A program made the position numbers and the translations under genes. Below the pieces are notes generated by a model, which had not been told where the DNA came from, did not search any database, and saw only the letters and a list, made by a program, of their open reading frames with translations. Below are positions 33,381 to 35,609 of a DNA stretch of 35,609 nt, one piece after another (position 1 is the stretch's first letter; each line of letters opens with the position of its first letter). Source of the DNA: JAFALX01 sp050734185 (GTDB lineage: Bacteria; Chloroflexota; Dormibacteria; Aeolococcales; Aeolococcaceae); assembly GCA_050734185.1 (NCBI GenBank), contig JBOHUE010000169.1, positions 1-35,609 of the forward strand, in the 5' to 3' direction.

Positions 33381-34592
33381 CTATGGGCGTTGCGGCGCGT
33401 GTGCGGCGCGACCGAGGGTGACCCACCCGACCGCGCCGGCCGCGACGAGCAGCGCGCCGCCAAGGACATACACAAGCCGGATGCCCGCGGCCGCGGCGAT
33501 GGCACCGCCGGCGGCAATCGACGCCAGCCGCGCCACCTGCCAGACAACGTCGAGCGCCGCAAAGGCGCGCGCGCGCACGGGTGACGGAACGGCGCGCTGC
33601 ACGAGAGTCTGAAACGCGATCATCCCCGTCGACGTGTTCAGCGCGTAGACGAACAGCAGCGCACCGCCGGCGAGGCCCTGACTGAGCAGGCCGAGCGCGA
33701 TGTCACCCCCGCCGCGCAGCACGAACGCGCTGCTCACCGTTTGCCACGGCGTGCGCCGCAAGCGGCGCGCGATGGTCAACGGACCGGCGACCGCCCCGAT
33801 GCCGATCACGGTGAGCCACAGGCCGTACCCCGTCGCGTTCAACCCGTACGCCGAGCGCGCGAGCACGACAAGCAGCGCGGATGTCGCTCCCACCGACAGC
33901 GCGGCCAGCGCCTGCACGACCAACAGGGGTTTCAGCACCGGCACGTCGCGCAGCGCGCGTGCCATCTCCGGCAGTTGCCGCCACGCGGAAACGCTGACGC
34001 TCGCGGCTGGCAGCCGCGGCATCCCCGCGAGCAGCGCGGCCGACACCGCGAAGCTGGCGGCGTTCAGCGCGAACGCCGCGCGGGCCGACACCGTGGCAAC
34101 CAGCAGCCCGCCGAGCGCGGCAGCGGCGATCTGTGGCACAACACCCGCGCCCCAGGTGAGCGTGTTGGCCGCCGGCAGCAGCTCGTCGTCCACGAGTCGC
34201 GGAACCATCGCGTTGGACACCGGGTTGAACACCGCGGTGGCGGCGGCGAGCACGAACGCGATCACGCAGGCCAGCGGGAACGACGGAACCAGCGCGAGCA
34301 AGAGTGCCGCCGCGCCGCGACACACATCGGCCCCCACCAGCAGTCGCGTGGGCGGCAGGCGATCGACCACCAGCTGCGCTCCCACGCCACCGGCGACGAG
34401 CCCGACAGCCTCCGACAGCACCAGGACGCTGACGGCGACCGGCGAGCCCGTCGCCGCGAAGACGAACAGCGGCAGCGCGACGAAGTTGACCACGTCGCCG
34501 GCGCGGCTGACGACCGCGGCCGTCCACAGACGGCGGAAGCCGGTCCCTCGGAGGGCCCGCCTATATCCCTCGACGTCAGCCGGCGGCAGCAC
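33381..34592 (-). CDS. MFS transporter
   Basis: 403 residues with about twelve hydrophobic segments in a 6+6 pattern. It resembles the enterobactin-exporter/MFS_3 type: FRRLWTAAVVSRAGDVVNFVA, LPLFVFAATGSPVAVSVLVL, VDRLPPTRLLVGADVCRG, FNPVSNAMVPRLVDDELLPA, and later QTLVQRAVPSPVRARAFA. These are the sequence features of small-molecule efflux MFS proteins with the PRLV motif. The start is GTG at 34592, overlapping the SnoaL-like gene by 17 bases. The substrate is unknown. Confidence 0.85.
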   Translation of the reverse strand: MLPPADVEGYRRALRGTGFRRLWTAAVVSRAGDVVNFVALPLFVFAATGSPVAVSVLVLSEAVGLVAGGVGAQLVVDRLPPTRLLVGADVCRGAAALLLALVPSFPLACVIAFVLAAATAVFNPVSNAMVPRLVDDELLPAANTLTWGAGVVPQIAAAALGGLLVATVSARAAFALNAASFAVSAALLAGMPRLPAASVSVSAWRQLPEMARALRDVPVLKPLLVVQALAALSVGATSALLVVLARSAYGLNATGYGLWLTVIGIGAVAGPLTIARRLRRTPWQTVSSAFVLRGGGDIALGLLSQGLAGGALLFVYALNTSTGMIAFQTLVQRAVPSPVRARAFAALDVVWQVARLASIAAGGAIAAAAGIRLVYVLGGALLVAAGAVGWVTLGRAAHAPQRP

Positions 34593-35019
34593 CCTCGGGC
34601 ATCGGGATGACGCCCAGCTGCTGCATGAACTCGAGGTTGTCGAAGTAGAAGGTCTGCTTCGCCATCGTGTCCCCGACGGCCTCCTGCACCGCGCAGCCGC
34701 GAACCACGGTCCGGCGGCCGGTCGGTGGCAGGGTGTCCCCCGTGGGCATCATCAGCGGCCCGGTGTGCGTGGCCTCGGCGGTGAACTCCGTGACGACGGT
34801 CGTGCCGTCCACGAGGTGGCGGATCGAGGTTGCGTGCTCGTCGGGGAACGCAGTCCAAAACATCTGCCACACAGCGAGGATCGCGTCCTTACCCTGCGCC
34901 GGCGGCATGCCCGGAAGGGTCACCTCAGCGTCATCCGCGTAGGAACGCATCATTGCGTCCGCGTCGTGGGCGTAGTACGCATTCCAGCCGTCTTCCGCCA
35001 TCTGTCGATAGTCAGCCAT
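34576..35019 (-). CDS. SnoaL-like / NTF2-fold protein
   Basis: 147 residues, a typical size. It begins MADYRQMAEDGWNAYYAHDA, then MMRSYADDAEVTLPG, GKDAILAVWQMFWTAFPDEH, TVVTEFTAEATHTGPLM, and the family-like C-terminal QTFYFDNLEFMQQLGV. This is the cone-shaped NTF2 fold used by polyketide cyclases, ketosteroid isomerases and many non-enzymes, so the function is open. ATG at 35019 is set by GAGGAG eight bases upstream. It overlaps the MFS gene that follows, which suggests one operon. Confidence 0.82.
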   Translation of the reverse strand: MADYRQMAEDGWNAYYAHDADAMMRSYADDAEVTLPGMPPAQGKDAILAVWQMFWTAFPDEHATSIRHLVDGTTVVTEFTAEATHTGPLMMPTGDTLPPTGRRTVVRGCAVQEAVGDTMAKQTFYFDNLEFMQQLGVIPMPEGAAAG

Positions 35020-35147
35020 CTCGAAGCTCCTCTCAGCCCGCGGCCACTCTGCGAACGGTGACGGTAGCACCTACGCGGCCGGCGTTCAACGCGGGGCGAC
35101 CCTATACTCCGGGCACTCTGGACCGCCGGGCCGCCGACGCACACGCG

Positions 35148-35609
35148 ATGAGCATCCTCGAGATCGACGACCTCCACACCGAGATCAGGCTGAAGTCGGA
35201 GATCGTCCGGGCGGTCGCCGGTGTGTCGCTCTCGATTGCCGCCGGCGAGACGCTCGGTCTCGTGGGTGAGTCCGGCTGCGGGAAGAGCATGACCGCGATG
35301 TCGGTGATGAAGCTCCTGCCGACGGGCGGGAGGATCTGCAGCGGTGCCATCCGCCTGAACGGCCGCGACCTCGTTCCCCTGTCCGACGACGAGATGCGCA
35401 GCGTCCGCGGCGGCGAGGTGGCCGTCATCTTTCAGGACCCGCTCACCTCGCTCAACCCGACTATGACGGTCGGCCGCCAGATCGAGGAGACGCTGCGCAT
35501 CCATCGCGGCACGCCACATAACGAGGCCCGTGTTCGCGCCATCGAGGTGCTGGGACACGTGGGCATGCCCCGGCCCGAACAGCGCGTCGACGACTACCCG
35601 CATCAATTG
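35148..35609 (+). CDS. Oligopeptide/dipeptide-type ABC transporter ATP-binding protein (3' end outside window)
   Basis: 154 residues to the window edge. It begins MSILEIDDLHTEIRLKSEIV, a standard OppD/DppD start. Walker A is GESGCGKS, and the Q-loop region is FQDPLTSLNPTMTVGRQIEE. The signature LSGGQ and Walker B lie beyond the edge. Members power uptake of peptides or nickel together with two permeases and a binding protein, which should lie downstream. TATACT at 35103-35108 is a -10-like hexamer upstream, but no good -35 is seen. Confidence 0.9.
   Translation, partial: MSILEIDDLHTEIRLKSEIVRAVAGVSLSIAAGETLGLVGESGCGKSMTAMSVMKLLPTGGRICSGAIRLNGRDLVPLSDDEMRSVRGGEVAVIFQDPLTSLNPTMTVGRQIEETLRIHRGTPHNEARVRAIEVLGHVGMPRPEQRVDDYPHQL

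Overview
The window is GC-rich, single-contig bacterial DNA, coding on almost every base, with most genes on the minus strand. A housekeeping run (glmU, prs, a CNNM/CBS membrane protein, recO, glyS, ppdK, two small unknowns, dnaG and, further on, rpoD) places it in a Gram-positive-type (Terrabacteria) lineage. The glycyl-tRNA synthetase is the single-chain type and the proteins are rich in Ala, Arg and Gly. I would guess Actinomycetota, Dormibacterota or Chloroflexota, but the sequence alone does not settle which.

Layout. 1-3252 (minus): a partial DUF4234 membrane protein, tRNA-Asn with its own promoter, a small unknown protein, a stand-alone LigD-type primase-polymerase and a proline dehydrogenase. 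3353-15585 (minus) is an accessory island. A very large secreted Rhs/YD-repeat protein (5365-13506) ends in a C-terminal toxin-like tip and is followed by a probable immunity gene. Downstream lie two displaced Rhs tips, each starting with the same 32-codon end of the Rhs core and each followed by its own small membrane-protein gene. The first tip is open and the second is broken by three lesions. Behind the rhs gene lie a VapB-type antitoxin with a broken vapC, then a surface protein with GON and HYR domains.

15977-31000: rpoD (minus), then a secreted CocE/X-Pro-peptidase-like hydrolase (plus) wedged between rpoD and dnaG, then the long minus-strand run dnaG, unknown, unknown, ppdK, glyS, recO, CNNM/CBS, prs, glmU (read from the far end inwards, glmU first). 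Overlaps and gaps of a few bases suggest operons: glmU-prs, CNNM-recO-glyS, and ppdK through dnaG. 31005-35609: an alpha/beta hydrolase (plus), a secreted PHB-depolymerase-like lipoprotein (minus), tRNA-Gln (plus), a three-gene minus operon (SnoaL-like, MFS, small membrane protein) and the start of an oligopeptide-type ABC ATPase (plus).

The most interesting region is 3353-5829, an array of interchangeable Rhs tips with candidate immunity genes. It suggests repeated replacement of the toxin at the end of one giant cell-surface protein, with the older tips left behind and decaying.
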